DNA of 64,000 bases from Pseudaquidulcibacter sp964443435 (GTDB taxonomy: Bacteria > Pseudomonadota > Alphaproteobacteria > Caulobacterales > Aquidulcibacteraceae). The DNA lies in the NCBI GenBank assembly GCA_964443435.1, contig CAYUCW010000001.1, positions 1 through 64,000 of the forward strand, in the 5' to 3' direction. The translations under genes and the position numbers were made by a program. Shown here piece after piece: positions 43,315 through 53,900 of the stretch (its first letter is position 1; every line of letters begins with the position of its first letter). The notes beneath the pieces were generated by a model. That model was not told the DNA's origin, searched no databases, and saw only the letters and a program-made list of their open reading frames with translations.

Positions 43315-44187
43315 ATGAAACTAGTAAGATATGGCGCAAAAGGCCAAGCAAAACCAGGTGTTATAGATGCAGATGGTAAAATCCGCGATCTTTCATCTGT
43401 CGTTAGCGATATTACTTCAAATGAAGTTCGTATTTCAGTTTTAGAAAAATTAAAAGCTACAGACATTAACTCACTTCCAGTAGTAGAAGGTGAGCAAAGA
43501 TATGATGTGCCAGTAAGCAATATTGGTAAAATCATTGCGGTTGGTCTTAATTATGCTGACCATGCTGCGGAATCTAATCTTCCTGTCCCTCCAGAGCCTA
43601 TTTTCTTTACAAAAGCAATCACTTCACTTTGCGGTGCAAATGATGATGTAATGAAGCCACGCGATGCTACTAAAATGGATTGGGAAGTAGAGCTTGGAAT
43701 TATTATCGGCAAAACTATGCGTTATGTTGAAGTTGAAGATGCGCTTAACCATGTAGCAGGCTATGTTTTGGTAAATGACGTTTCAGAACGTAAATTCCAA
43801 AAAGAACATGGAACTCAATGGGTTAAAGGCAAAGGTTGCGACACTTTCTGCCCAACTGGTCCTTGGCTTGTTACTGCTGATGAAGTGGGTAATCCGCAAG
43901 AATTAGATATGTTCTTAGACGTAAATGGCGTTCGTATGCAAACAGGTAATACTAGAACTATGATTTTCCCAGTTGCTGAAGCGCTTTCTTACATAAGCCG
44001 TTTCATCACTCTGCAACCGGGCGATTTGGTTATTACTGGAACTCCTCCAGGTGTTGGCGAAGGTAAAAAGCCTAATCCAATTTTCTTAAATGCAGGTGAT
44101 AAAATGCATCTTGGTGTTTCAAAATTAGGTGAGCAAAGACAAACAGTTGTTCCATTCTCACTTGAAGGCTTGGAGATTTTAGGTTGA
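43315..44187 (+). CDS. 2,4-diketo-3-deoxy-L-rhamnonate hydrolase (FAH family)
   Basis: Fumarylacetoacetate-hydrolase-fold enzyme predicted to split 2,4-diketo-3-deoxy-L-rhamnonate into pyruvate and L-lactate, as LRA6 does. The metal ligands are E124, E126 and D155 (DWEVELGII and VNDVSER), and the family segments IIAVGLNYADHAAES and ITGTPPGVG are intact in 290 residues. It is close to the L-fucose-pathway hydrolase, so substrate rests on its rhmD-KDR dehydrogenase-lactonase neighbours. ATG 43315 follows AAAAGGAATT. The TGA overlaps the next gene's TTG. Confidence 0.85.
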   Translation: MKLVRYGAKGQAKPGVIDADGKIRDLSSVVSDITSNEVRISVLEKLKATDINSLPVVEGEQRYDVPVSNIGKIIAVGLNYADHAAESNLPVPPEPIFFTKAITSLCGANDDVMKPRDATKMDWEVELGIIIGKTMRYVEVEDALNHVAGYVLVNDVSERKFQKEHGTQWVKGKGCDTFCPTGPWLVTADEVGNPQELDMFLDVNGVRMQTGNTRTMIFPVAEALSYISRFITLQPGDLVITGTPPGVGEGKKPNPIFLNAGDKMHLGVSKLGEQRQTVVPFSLEGLEILG

Positions 44188-44930
44188 TCTATGAAAATCG
44201 TTTTAAAGACCAAACGGCTGTATTAACTGGTGCGGCTGGTGGTCTTGGTAAAGCAGTAGCACAAAGAATAATTGCCGAAGGTGGTCAAGTTTATCTTCTT
44301 GATTATAATGAAGAATTATTAAAAACAACCGCAGAAGAAATCGGTGCAAAAGGTTATTTTGCATTAGATGTTGCAAATTATGAAGCAGTTAAATTGGCTG
44401 CTTCTGCTGCAAAAGAAGCCTTGGGAACAATTGATATTCTTGTTAATTCGGCTGGTATTACTGGTGCTACTGGTACTGTATGGGAATATCCTGTTGATTC
44501 TTGGCAAAGAGTGATTGATGTAAACCTTAATGGTTTATTCTATTGTTGCCGCGAAATAATACCATTCATGCTTGAAAATGGTTATGGACGTATCGTAAAT
44601 CTTGCATCGGTTGCCGGCAAAGAAGGTAATCCAAATGCTTCAGCATATTCGGCATCAAAAGCGGGTGTTATTGGCCTTACTAAATCATTGGGTAAAGAGC
44701 TTGCTACTAAAGGTGTAATTGCCAATGCGCTTACTCCTGCAACTTTTGAAAGCCCAATTTTGGCGCAATTACCTGCTTCTCAAGTTGAATATATGCGTTC
44801 AAAAATCCCAATGGGTCGCTTGGGTATTATCGAAGAATCTGTTGCTATGGTATGTTTTATGGCGTCAAAAGAATGCTCATTTACCACTGCATCAACATTC
44901 GATACCTCTGGGGGCCGTACTACTTTCTAA
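44184..44930 (+). CDS. 2-keto-3-deoxy-L-rhamnonate 4-dehydrogenase (SDR family)
   Basis: Oxidises the 4-hydroxyl of KDR with NAD+, the step between rhamnonate dehydratase and the diketo-hydrolase (LRA5 role). SDR motifs are intact: TGAAGGLGKAV, NSAG and the catalytic Ser/Tyr/Lys in NLASVAGKEGNPNASAYSASKAG. Start is the TTG at 44184, overlapping the hydrolase stop (TTGA) with GGAG about nine bases upstream; no closer ATG exists. The exact substrate is assigned by position between the pathway's other enzymes. Confidence 0.82.
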   Translation: MIYENRFKDQTAVLTGAAGGLGKAVAQRIIAEGGQVYLLDYNEELLKTTAEEIGAKGYFALDVANYEAVKLAASAAKEALGTIDILVNSAGITGATGTVWEYPVDSWQRVIDVNLNGLFYCCREIIPFMLENGYGRIVNLASVAGKEGNPNASAYSASKAGVIGLTKSLGKELATKGVIANALTPATFESPILAQLPASQVEYMRSKIPMGRLGIIEESVAMVCFMASKECSFTTASTFDTSGGRTTF

Positions 44931-44953
44931 AATAAATATAATCGGAGGGGCTT

Positions 44954-45859
44954 ATGACAATAAAAAGAATTATAGATCCGCATATTCATTTATGGGATTT
45001 AAATCATATTAAATATCATTGGCTAAGCCCCCCATTTGATGACTCTGGAGTAAATGGAAGTACTGAGGCAATTGCTAAAGACTATTATTTTCAAGATTAT
45101 TTAAAAGATGCCAAGGACTATCGTCCGCAAGGCGTAGTTCATATTGATGCTGGCGCGGATGCAAATGATTGCCTTCGTGAAACCGAATGGCTTGATAGTC
45201 TTGATACTGATGACGTAAAAATGGCAATTATAGGCTATGCCGCACTCCATGAAAAAAATGTCGATGAAATCTTAGCGGCGCATTCAAAAACTGATAAAAT
45301 GCGCGGTATTCGCCAAATTATGAATTGGCACCCAAATTCTTATTATTCTTATACTCCTGAAAATTATTTTGAAAATCCAGATTGGGAAAAAGGTTATAGT
45401 CTTTTAGAAAAATATAACATGAGCTTTGATTTGCAATTATATCCATTGCAAATGTTACAAGCCGCCAAGATCTGTTCTAAATATCCAAATATTCCAGTTA
45501 TGATTAATCACACAGGTATGCCTATAAATGATAGCCCTGATACTTTGAATTTATGGAAAGAAGGCATAAAAACGCTTTCGCAAAATCCAAATGTTTCGAT
45601 AAAATTATCTGGCTTTGGGTTTGTTAAAAGGGATTGGGATGAAGATTTCATCCGCCCTTTAATTCTTAACGCTATTGAAAGTTTTGGAATTGATAGATGC
45701 ATGTTTGCATCTGATTTCCCTACCGATAAATTATTTTCAGATTTCAATAAAATCTATGAAGCGTTTGATAATATTACTAAAGATTTTAGTGAAGATGAGC
45801 GCGATAAATTATTCTATAAGAATGCAAATAAAATATATAAAATGAACCTAAATGATTAG
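44954..45859 (+). CDS. L-rhamnono-1,4-lactonase (amidohydrolase 2 family)
   Basis: TIM-barrel metal hydrolase that opens L-rhamnonolactone to L-rhamnonate. The N-terminal metal motif DPHIHLWD (H10, H12), the conserved barrel strands (MINHTGMP, KLSGFGF) and the C-terminal FASDFPTDK aspartate are present. A very strong GGAGGGG precedes ATG 44954. It follows the SDR by 23 bases and precedes rhaT by 17, within the rhmD operon. Confidence 0.87.
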   Translation: MTIKRIIDPHIHLWDLNHIKYHWLSPPFDDSGVNGSTEAIAKDYYFQDYLKDAKDYRPQGVVHIDAGADANDCLRETEWLDSLDTDDVKMAIIGYAALHEKNVDEILAAHSKTDKMRGIRQIMNWHPNSYYSYTPENYFENPDWEKGYSLLEKYNMSFDLQLYPLQMLQAAKICSKYPNIPVMINHTGMPINDSPDTLNLWKEGIKTLSQNPNVSIKLSGFGFVKRDWDEDFIRPLILNAIESFGIDRCMFASDFPTDKLFSDFNKIYEAFDNITKDFSEDERDKLFYKNANKIYKMNLND

Positions 45860-45876
45860 GCAAGGGGAGAAGAAAA

Positions 45877-46938
45877 ATGGGAAATCCATTATTAGGGGTA
45901 TTATTCCACTGGCTTGGCGGCCTCGCATCTGCAAGCTTTTATGTGCCTTATCGTAAGGTTCGTGGTTGGTCTTGGGAAATTTATTGGCTTATAGGTGGCT
46001 TATTTTCTTGGATAATTGCGCCTTGGATTTTTGCCTATTTTCGCACCGAAAACCTATTTGAAGTAATTGGTTCGGTCGATCCTTCAATTATTGGATATTG
46101 CATTATGTTCGGGTTATTGTGGGGTCTTGGCGGCTTAACTTTTGGCCTTACAATGCGCTATCTTGGGCTTTCTTTGGGTATGGCAGTGGCACTTGGCCTC
46201 TGTGCTTTTTTTGGAACAATTGTACCGCCTATTGTAAAAGGTACGTTCTTAAATGAAGTTTTAATGACTTCACACGGTCAAATAGTTTTAGTGGGCCTTT
46301 TAATGTGCCTTATCGGTATTTCAGTAATTGGACTTGGTGGTAATTCAAAAGAAAAAGAAACCCCCGAAGCGGAAAGAAAATCTAATATAGCTGAGTTTGA
46401 CCTTAAAAAAGGTATTTTAGTAGCAATTTTTTGCGGTTTAATGTCATCTTGTTTTGCATTTGGAATTTCAGCAGGTGAACCAATTGCTGTACTTTCTGCG
46501 GCAGCAGGCACAGATCCATTATTTAAAGGGCTACCTGTAATTTGCGTTGTTTTAATTGGTGGCGCAACAACTAATATAATTTGGTGTGGCTATTTAATAT
46601 TCAAAAACAAAACTGCCTCTGAAATTACAAAACCAATTGTAAAAGAGGGTGAAAAAGCCCCTCTAAGTCTTGTAAATCTTTTATGGTGCGCACTTGCGGG
46701 CACAACATGGTATTTCCAATTCTTCTTTTATGTAATGGGTGAAAGCCAGATGGGAAAATTTGGTTTCTCATCTTGGACACTGCACATGGCATCAATCATA
46801 ATCTTCTCATCGCTATGGGGTTTTGCACTTAAAGAATGGAAAGGCTCAAGTAAGAAGACTTTACTTTATGTATTTACCGGACTTGCATTCCTTATTGGCT
46901 CAACAATTGTTATAGGAATTGGTAATTCAATGGCTTAA
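45877..46938 (+). CDS. rhaT: L-rhamnose-proton symporter
   Basis: Ten-helix inner-membrane transporter resembling RhaT: the opening LFHWLGGLASASFYVPYRKVRGWSWEIYW and GLTMRYLGLSLGMAVALGL are close to the E. coli family pattern. At 353 residues the length is right. AAGGGGAGA lies before ATG 45877. It supplies free L-rhamnose to both catabolic routes in this locus. The gene is followed by lldD after 25 bases. Confidence 0.9.
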   Translation: MGNPLLGVLFHWLGGLASASFYVPYRKVRGWSWEIYWLIGGLFSWIIAPWIFAYFRTENLFEVIGSVDPSIIGYCIMFGLLWGLGGLTFGLTMRYLGLSLGMAVALGLCAFFGTIVPPIVKGTFLNEVLMTSHGQIVLVGLLMCLIGISVIGLGGNSKEKETPEAERKSNIAEFDLKKGILVAIFCGLMSSCFAFGISAGEPIAVLSAAAGTDPLFKGLPVICVVLIGGATTNIIWCGYLIFKNKTASEITKPIVKEGEKAPLSLVNLLWCALAGTTWYFQFFFYVMGESQMGKFGFSSWTLHMASIIIFSSLWGFALKEWKGSSKKTLLYVFTGLAFLIGSTIVIGIGNSMA

Positions 46939-46963
46939 TGCCATAAGCTTAATAGAGAGAAAA

Positions 46964-48094
46964 ATGAATATAGCTTGTACAAATGATTTTAGGAATCAAG
47001 CCAAAAAGAAGCTCCCCCGCTTTTTGTTTGATTATATTGATGGTGGTTCTTATTCTGAAAAAACCTTAAGAGATAATTGCGATGATTTATCCAAAGTTGC
47101 ACTTCGCCAAAGGGTTTTAAAAGATGTTTCCGCGCTTGATTTACAAACTAAAATCTTTGACCAAGATTTAAGAATACCAACTATACTTGCGCCCGTTGGC
47201 CTTACAGGTATGTATCGCCGCCGTGGTGAAGTTCAAGCAACAAATGCGGCATATAATTTTGGCGTTCCTTTTACGCTATCAACCGTAAGCGTATGTTCGA
47301 TGGAAGAAGTAGTTGCCAAAACCAATAAGAAAATCTGGTTTCAGCTTTATGTATTAAAAGATAGAGGCTTTATGAAAAATGCCCTCGAGCGGGCAAAAGC
47401 GCAAGGAATTGAAACTTTGGTATTCACGGTTGATATGCCTGTTCCTGGCGCAAGATACCGCGATATGCATTCGGGCATGTCTGGGCAATTTGCCGAAATT
47501 AATCGTATTCTTCAAGCTATGATGCACCCTGAATGGGCGCTTGATGTTGGTGTTTTAGGGCTTCCGCATGATTTGGGCAATGTCTCTAAATATCTTGGAA
47601 AAGCAACAGGGCTAAAAGATTATATGGGCTGGCTTGCGAATAATTTTGATCAATCAATTTCATGGTCAGATCTTGAATGGATACGAGATTTTTGGAAAGG
47701 CCCAATGATTATCAAAGGTATTCTTGACGCGGAAGACGCAAAAGATGCCGTTAAATTTGGTGCCGATGGCATTGTGGTTTCTAACCATGGTGGTCGCCAA
47801 TTAGATGGTGTCTTATCATCTGCGCGTGCCTTACCTGAAATTGCTTCTGCGGTTAAAGGACAGATAAAGATATTTGCGGATTCTGGCGTTAGATCTGGTC
47901 TTGATATTTTGCGTATGCTTGCGCTTGGTGCCGATGCAACCCTTATTGGTCGCGCTTATATTTATGCCTTAGCCGCAGGTGGAGAGACAGGCGTTGCAAA
48001 ACTTCTCAATATCCTAGAGTCAGAGCTTAGGGTGGCAATGGTTCTTACAGGCACAAAATCAATTAAAGAAGTAAGCGCTTCATTATTGGCTTAA
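46964..48094 (+). CDS. lldD: FMN-dependent L-lactate dehydrogenase
   Basis: Membrane-associated alpha-hydroxyacid oxidase/dehydrogenase that turns L-lactate into pyruvate and feeds electrons to the respiratory chain. RFLFDYIDGGSYSE, the substrate-binding arginines and the catalytic His in VVSNHGGRQLDG are all visible over 376 residues. ATG 46964 follows AGAGAGA; the frame reads upstream to 46919 but that start lies inside rhaT. Its place in the operon fits: the diketo-hydrolase releases L-lactate. Confidence 0.95.
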   Translation: MNIACTNDFRNQAKKKLPRFLFDYIDGGSYSEKTLRDNCDDLSKVALRQRVLKDVSALDLQTKIFDQDLRIPTILAPVGLTGMYRRRGEVQATNAAYNFGVPFTLSTVSVCSMEEVVAKTNKKIWFQLYVLKDRGFMKNALERAKAQGIETLVFTVDMPVPGARYRDMHSGMSGQFAEINRILQAMMHPEWALDVGVLGLPHDLGNVSKYLGKATGLKDYMGWLANNFDQSISWSDLEWIRDFWKGPMIIKGILDAEDAKDAVKFGADGIVVSNHGGRQLDGVLSSARALPEIASAVKGQIKIFADSGVRSGLDILRMLALGADATLIGRAYIYALAAGGETGVAKLLNILESELRVAMVLTGTKSIKEVSASLLA

Positions 48095-48110
48095 ATATAC
48101 AATAGATACA

Positions 48111-48143
48111 AAAAAGGCGTGGGTTTCATCCACGCCTTTTTTT
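48111..48143. terminator. Bidirectional terminator between lldD and the GPH transporter gene
   Basis: Stem AAAAAGGCGTGG / CCACGCCTTTTT with a 7-base loop and T tracts on both strands. It separates the converging rhmD-lldD operon and the GH43/GH35-GH105-transporter operon. Confidence 0.93.
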
Positions 48144-48153
48144 GTTCATTGTG

Positions 48154-49812
48154 TTAACGCATGAATTGCTTCACTGCCGAATAAATGAAATATGCAAAAG
48201 CAACTAATATTGAAATACCTATACCATTTATAATCGCTTTAGTTTTAGCATCGCCTTCAGTATTTCTGCCCCAAAGGTCTGCATATTTATAGCCAGTTAG
48301 ATCTTCAACAATTGCACCATTTTCAGGGGTTGAAGGCAAGGTTTCACCACTACGAAGTCTTTCTACTTCATTTACTAATACACCGTGTGTAGTGGCATTT
48401 AGATTAAACTTAAGTGAAATAAGAACCCCAAGCCCCATAACAATAATTGGACCAAGAACCATAATGAATAATAGCGTATGAATTTCATCTGTACCATGTG
48501 TTGTGGCTTTTGCGTTAAAGCCACCAAATTGTAGAAGTGCACCAGTTGCCGCCAAAGCACAAGCTTGCGCAATTTTTCTTACAAAGGTCATAACACCTGC
48601 GAAAATACCTTCACGTCTTTGCCCAGTAAGCGCTTCATCAATATCAGGAAGATAGTTATAAACACTCCATGGCACAAAGTTTAGAGTGCCGCGACCAAGA
48701 CCAGCAAGTAAAATAGGTACGAATAGCCAGAATAAAACTATCGGGCTTGTGCCATTAAATAGTGCCATCCAAATTTTGCCCTCAATTGGTTTAATTGCTG
48801 TGCTAAAGCCTTCTGGTTTAATAAGATAAAACGCGAAGAATAATAAACAACCGATTGTAAATAGACCGCAAGCAACACGGAATGCATAGGTTGGACCAAT
48901 TTTAATAACAATATTAATCGCAAGCATTACTGAAACGAATTGCGCAATATACATGAATGTCATTAATTGCGACGTAAGCAAAGTCGCGCCAAGCATTATA
49001 GCCGTCACAAAGAATGGTAAAACAGTGTTGAAAATATCTTGTGAAATATAACCGCCAAGATAAATACTTAAATGCTGACGGAATGCTTTAATTCTTAATG
49101 TAGAGAATAGATCACCAAACATTTTAGCGGGTATTGCCAATATATCCTTAAGCTTTGGTGCTTCTGGTTTATGGTTTAATTCATCCTCAGTATATGGTCT
49201 TTCCCAAGTGAATATAACCACTAAAAGAACCATTAAAGAGAAAATCACGCCAAATATAGCACCCATAATAAAGAATGTATCGGCATTATCTTTGCCGCCC
49301 AAACGCTCAATAATAAGGGTAGGGAGGTATGAAGCAAGTACTGCTGATGCTTGCGCTACAAGCATTCTTGCGCCCGCAAATTTTGCTTTTTCCTTATAGT
49401 CTTTGGTCATTTCTGCGGCCAAAGTTTCCCAAGGGATAAGCACTGCGGCATATACAATTTCAAAGAAAATAAATGTTGTTAAATAATATGCAAAATCATG
49501 ACCAGATTGCCAAATAAGCGCAAATGAAGGCAATAATGGAATTGCAATTATAAGGAAAATTTTGCGTCGCCCAATTTTCTTACCTATCCAAGTATGTCTA
49601 AGATTATCTGAAACATAGCCAATAATTGGGCAAGTAATAGCATCAACAATTCGCGGTAAAGCAAGAATTAATGCGGCTTGTGCAACATCTAAATCACAAA
49701 AAGTAGTTAGAAAATAGATAAGCCATCCTGAAATAACGGCCATTGCGCCGGCACCAAGCATATCGCCTGAACCCCATGCCCAATAATTTAATGTATTAGG
49801 TTTCCTATCCAT
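48154..49812 (-). CDS. GPH-family sugar:cation symporter
   Basis: A 552-residue, 12-helix symporter of the glycoside-pentoside-hexuronide (MelB) group. The N-terminus NYWAWGSGDMLGAGAMAV and the segment PRIVDAITCPIIGYVSDN, then the GRRKIFLI loop, are typical. A C-terminal extension with a final helix is present. Coupling with a cytoplasmic GH105 hydrolase encoded just upstream suggests uptake of unsaturated rhamnogalacturonan disaccharides. AGGGAG lies before ATG 49812. Confidence 0.85.
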   Translation of the reverse strand: MDRKPNTLNYWAWGSGDMLGAGAMAVISGWLIYFLTTFCDLDVAQAALILALPRIVDAITCPIIGYVSDNLRHTWIGKKIGRRKIFLIIAIPLLPSFALIWQSGHDFAYYLTTFIFFEIVYAAVLIPWETLAAEMTKDYKEKAKFAGARMLVAQASAVLASYLPTLIIERLGGKDNADTFFIMGAIFGVIFSLMVLLVVIFTWERPYTEDELNHKPEAPKLKDILAIPAKMFGDLFSTLRIKAFRQHLSIYLGGYISQDIFNTVLPFFVTAIMLGATLLTSQLMTFMYIAQFVSVMLAINIVIKIGPTYAFRVACGLFTIGCLLFFAFYLIKPEGFSTAIKPIEGKIWMALFNGTSPIVLFWLFVPILLAGLGRGTLNFVPWSVYNYLPDIDEALTGQRREGIFAGVMTFVRKIAQACALAATGALLQFGGFNAKATTHGTDEIHTLLFIMVLGPIIVMGLGVLISLKFNLNATTHGVLVNEVERLRSGETLPSTPENGAIVEDLTGYKYADLWGRNTEGDAKTKAIINGIGISILVAFAYFIYSAVKQFMR

Positions 49813-49842
49813 TCTCTAAACTCCCTATTTATATTTTTTTTA

Positions 49843-50970
49843 TTATATGAAACGATACATAAACTCACCTAAGCAAAGAATGGCCATAGCCTGACCAAAC
49901 GGCATAGAGGTAAGTGGAATATCTTTATATTCTTGTATTGAATTAAAAACAGGTGTTCCAAAAGAAACCTGTGTTAATTCACCCGCATCATTAATATGCG
50001 CGCGCACTGCTTTACCAGCTCTTATACCCATATCTTCGTATAATTCTTTTGAAATATAGCCTTTACGGGTTGCTTTAAGAATACCTGCGGCAAAGCCTGC
50101 TGAGGCTGATGCTTCTTCATAAGAAGTTTCATCATCAAGAATTGTACGCCATAAGCCTGACGGGGCTTGGTATTTTTTCAAAGCTTTGATTTGTGCTTCT
50201 AAGGTTTCTATTAAGAAAATTCTAGTTGCATCATGTGCTGGTAAATCAAGTAATTCAATAAATTCAGGTATAGCAATTGTAACCCAAGAATTGCCACGTG
50301 CCCATAATGCTTCGGCAAAATTATGCTTACCATCAAATGTCCAGCCATGGAACCAAAGACCAGATTTTCTATCAGTAAGATATTTAATGTGAAGCATAAA
50401 TTGACGTTTTGCTTCTTCTACATAATGCGGGCGATTTAATAAAAGGCCGATTTTAGCAAGCGGTAAAACCGACATCATTAATGTATCATCCCATAATTGC
50501 TGATTATTCACAGAATTATAAACAATATGTTGGAAGCCATTTTCTTCAGTTCTTGGTAGGCCATTCATTACCCATTCCGCCCATACATCAAGATATGGAA
50601 GATAGGTTCTATTGCCTGTACGCTCAAATAAATAAGCAAGGGTCAAGAATGGTGCAACAGTATTAATATTCCTTGATGGAGAGCCTTCTTTAAATCGTGC
50701 CTCGAACCAATCAATCATAATATCCCAAGCTTTTTTATCGCCTGTTAATTCCCAATGCTTGTAGATTCCATAAAGACCGACACCATGTGTCCATTCCCAA
50801 CCATTCCAGCCTTTAGTATCAATAACACGACCATCTTCAAGTCTTAGTAGGAATTCACCAGTTTCGTCTTTAATATTAACAAGATTATTAATCACACGAT
50901 TCATGGCGTCATGATAATCTTCACGATTTGCGCCAAGAATATTTGCGTGATGTTGTAATAGGGGATGCAT
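49843..50970 (-). CDS. GH105 unsaturated rhamnogalacturonyl hydrolase
   Basis: Cytoplasmic (alpha/alpha)6-barrel hydrolase that removes the unsaturated galacturonyl residue from the non-reducing end of lyase-made rhamnogalacturonan oligomers. The segments GWEWTHGVGLYGIYKHWELTGD and, with the catalytic Asp about residue 162, QLWDDTLMMS match YteR-type GH105, followed by RGNSWVTIAIPEF. No signal peptide is present. GGAG precedes ATG 50970. It is 14 bases downstream of the GH43-GH35 gene. Confidence 0.9.
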   Translation of the reverse strand: MHPLLQHHANILGANREDYHDAMNRVINNLVNIKDETGEFLLRLEDGRVIDTKGWNGWEWTHGVGLYGIYKHWELTGDKKAWDIMIDWFEARFKEGSPSRNINTVAPFLTLAYLFERTGNRTYLPYLDVWAEWVMNGLPRTEENGFQHIVYNSVNNQQLWDDTLMMSVLPLAKIGLLLNRPHYVEEAKRQFMLHIKYLTDRKSGLWFHGWTFDGKHNFAEALWARGNSWVTIAIPEFIELLDLPAHDATRIFLIETLEAQIKALKKYQAPSGLWRTILDDETSYEEASASAGFAAGILKATRKGYISKELYEDMGIRAGKAVRAHINDAGELTQVSFGTPVFNSIQEYKDIPLTSMPFGQAMAILCLGEFMYRFI

Positions 50971-50984
50971 ATATAACTCCAGAT

Positions 50985-53900
50985 TTATCTTTGTAAATTT
51001 TTTGGTTGTGGTACGGGTTCAATCTTTACACCGCCTCGAACGGAATTAAGATTAAGTAATTGAATTTTTTCCAATGAATTATTTTCTTTTCCATCAGATG
51101 TAACCGCAAGGGCAATAGTATTATCACCATTATGATTAATTATGCCAGGCGGAATAATAAATACTCTTTGTGGTCCAATATGTGATATGAATTGTCCCAT
51201 ATTCCATCCATTAATAAAGATAAGTACTCTATTCTCATTAATAGATCTTGGAACATTTATATCACCAAAACCAAGTCCTAATTGAACATCATGATCTTTT
51301 GGTAAGTCTAATTTAAAATTAGTTTTTAACCAATGAGTACCAGCAGCAATAGGTGCAGCATCAGGCTTAGTTTTTTCCCAATTCGCATCTAATTCTTTAT
51401 TCACTGGTAAGTGCCATCCTTCACGTTCACCATAAAGACCACCATTATTATGTGGGCCTCTAACTAAATCGGCAATATCTTCGCCCCCTTTATTGCCTTG
51501 GATTTTCCAATCAATTGGGGTTTGGAATCTTTTTATACCATTTGAACTTAGTGAAGCCGCAACAAGGCCACGACCTTCTTTGTGTTGATCATCAGCAAAT
51601 AAGTTCCAATTATGTGAGTTGTTTCTTACCATTACCGATATTGTATGCTCACCTGGTTTTAAGTCAGGAAGCTTAATTTTGAAATTATCGGTGGTTTCAG
51701 GGAAAGGCCTTCCGGTATCATGTTCTTGTTGGCCTATGAATTTACCATCAATCCAAACTTGAATAAGGCCAGCGCCGCCGCCGCCCCAGAATAGGTCCAG
51801 ATTTTGAGTAGCATTGTCAGTTACTTTAAACTTGCCGCGATACCATACATCCCCATGGTGGAAACCATAATCAGACATAGTCAATACTGGCTGTCCTCTA
51901 TCAAATTGGGTTGCAATGCCCGCGCTAGAGCTTTTTAAGTCAGCTTTAAGCCATTTAGAATCATCAAAATCAGGCTTAGATTCAAGGCTATCAAAGCGGC
52001 GTTTCCAATTAAGTCCCATTAAATCTGGAAGTATAATTTTTTCAGCCCCTCTAATATCCGCTGTTTTAAAGCTTCCATCTTTTGATTTTGTGAAGGCAAT
52101 AGTTTCATTATTGAATTTTACGCCTTTAATATTCTTATCAGTATAGAATTCGATATTTGTTTTATCTTTAATATCGCCAGTTATTTCAAGAATATCATTT
52201 TTAAGAATTGCATCTCTTACAAATGCTTTTGATTTTGTAAGTATTTTGTCTTTGTTTTTAACAATTGTATAATCTTGCCCAACTAGGTCCGTAGTAATGA
52301 TTAATAATAATTCTGGTCTTCCGCCACCAGTTATTTTTACTTTATTAGTTTGCTTATGATCATAACTTAGAGTTAATATGCCATCTTTAAATTTATGCTT
52401 TGCATTACCTTCAAGAATTTCAATTTTTGGCATGCTATTATATTTAAGAGCAGTTTCGCCAGTTTCCCCCGCACGACCATAGAATAAAGCAATATCGCGG
52501 TTTGAATGGCTAAAGTGAGTTTGAATTTCACTTGTTGAATAAACAAGATATTGTCTTTCAAACTCATAAGCGGCCAATAGTGTTTTACCATCTTGGCCAT
52601 TAATGGTCATATTACCTTCAGAAGGTAAAGTAAATCTTCCGTCTTTAGTCGTAATATTAAAATTAAAGTCTTCGCGATGTGTTTTGTCGCTTTGCGCGTG
52701 ATTTACAAAATAAATATGAGTTTGCTTTTCATTATTCACATTATGATAAATTTGTATATTTTCATTTGAAGCTTTTATTGGGTCACCTTTGTCCATTTTC
52801 GACAATACAGGTGTAGCGGCTTGAATAAAGTCACCTAATTGCTTCATTACAAATGCTTTATCACGCATTATACGGGCTTCTGAAATTGGCGCACCATAAT
52901 CATATGAAGTATAAACCATCGGGCCTGGTAACCAGCCCCATGAAGTTCCCCCAAACATCATATAAGCATTATGAATTGAAATTCTGTTTATAAGATTTTT
53001 ACCATAAAATAATCTTGTATAACCTGCGCCTTGTCTTTTTGCGGTACATTCATAAGTACCATTTGATCCCCAATAATCAAACCAACCTGCACCAATTTCG
53101 GCTACGAATCCCGGTGTATTAGGAGATGCCAAGCTTCCAACCCTTGGAATATTAGTCCCATAAATTCCCCAGTCAGGCGCTCTATTAGGTACACCAGTTG
53201 TACCATCAACTAAACAAGTGCCACCAGGATAGCCATCAAATGCATAAATATCAGTTGGGCCAGGGTTAGCAAATGGGGCAGTAGAGTTTTTAGGTGTCCA
53301 ATCAGGTCTTCTTGAAGCTGCATTATGGAATAAAGGGACAGTAATGCCGTCTTTTATCGCTTTTTCCCTAAGGTGGTTCATATATCTTATATTTTGAGGC
53401 TCAAGGCGACCAAGCTCATTCTCAAGTTGATAAAGGATTACATTACCTGTACCATTTGTAATTTGGTGACGCTTAATAATTGCGTTAATTTGCGTCATCC
53501 ATTCATCTGAAGCTTCTTTATAATCTTTTGCGTCGGTTCTTGCTTCGGCTCTATTGCGGAACATCCATCCAGGATAGCCACCGCCTGACAATTCGGCATT
53601 AACATATGGCCCCATACGAGCAATTACATAGAGACCTTCTTCTTTTGCCATTTCTAATGCTTTTTCAACATTTCTTATGCCGGTAAAGTCATAATGCCCA
53701 GGTTTTGCAGAATGATATCCCCAATCGAAGTAAAAGCTTACAGTATTTAAGCCCGAACGTTTCATTTTTTGTAGAATATCACGCCATAAATCAGGGGAAG
53801 GTAGGCGGAAAGGGTGCATCTCACCCGCGAAAAACATTTCGCGCTTGCCATTAATCATCAAAGAATATTTATCAAAACTTATAGTCGCTGGCGGCGCCTT

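Noticed and set aside
42108..45859. L-fucose rather than L-rhamnose oxidative pathway
   Set aside because: The dehydratase carries the rhamnonate-type sequence through its whole length, the first SDR resembles L-rhamnose dehydrogenases, and RhaT and RhaM are nearby.
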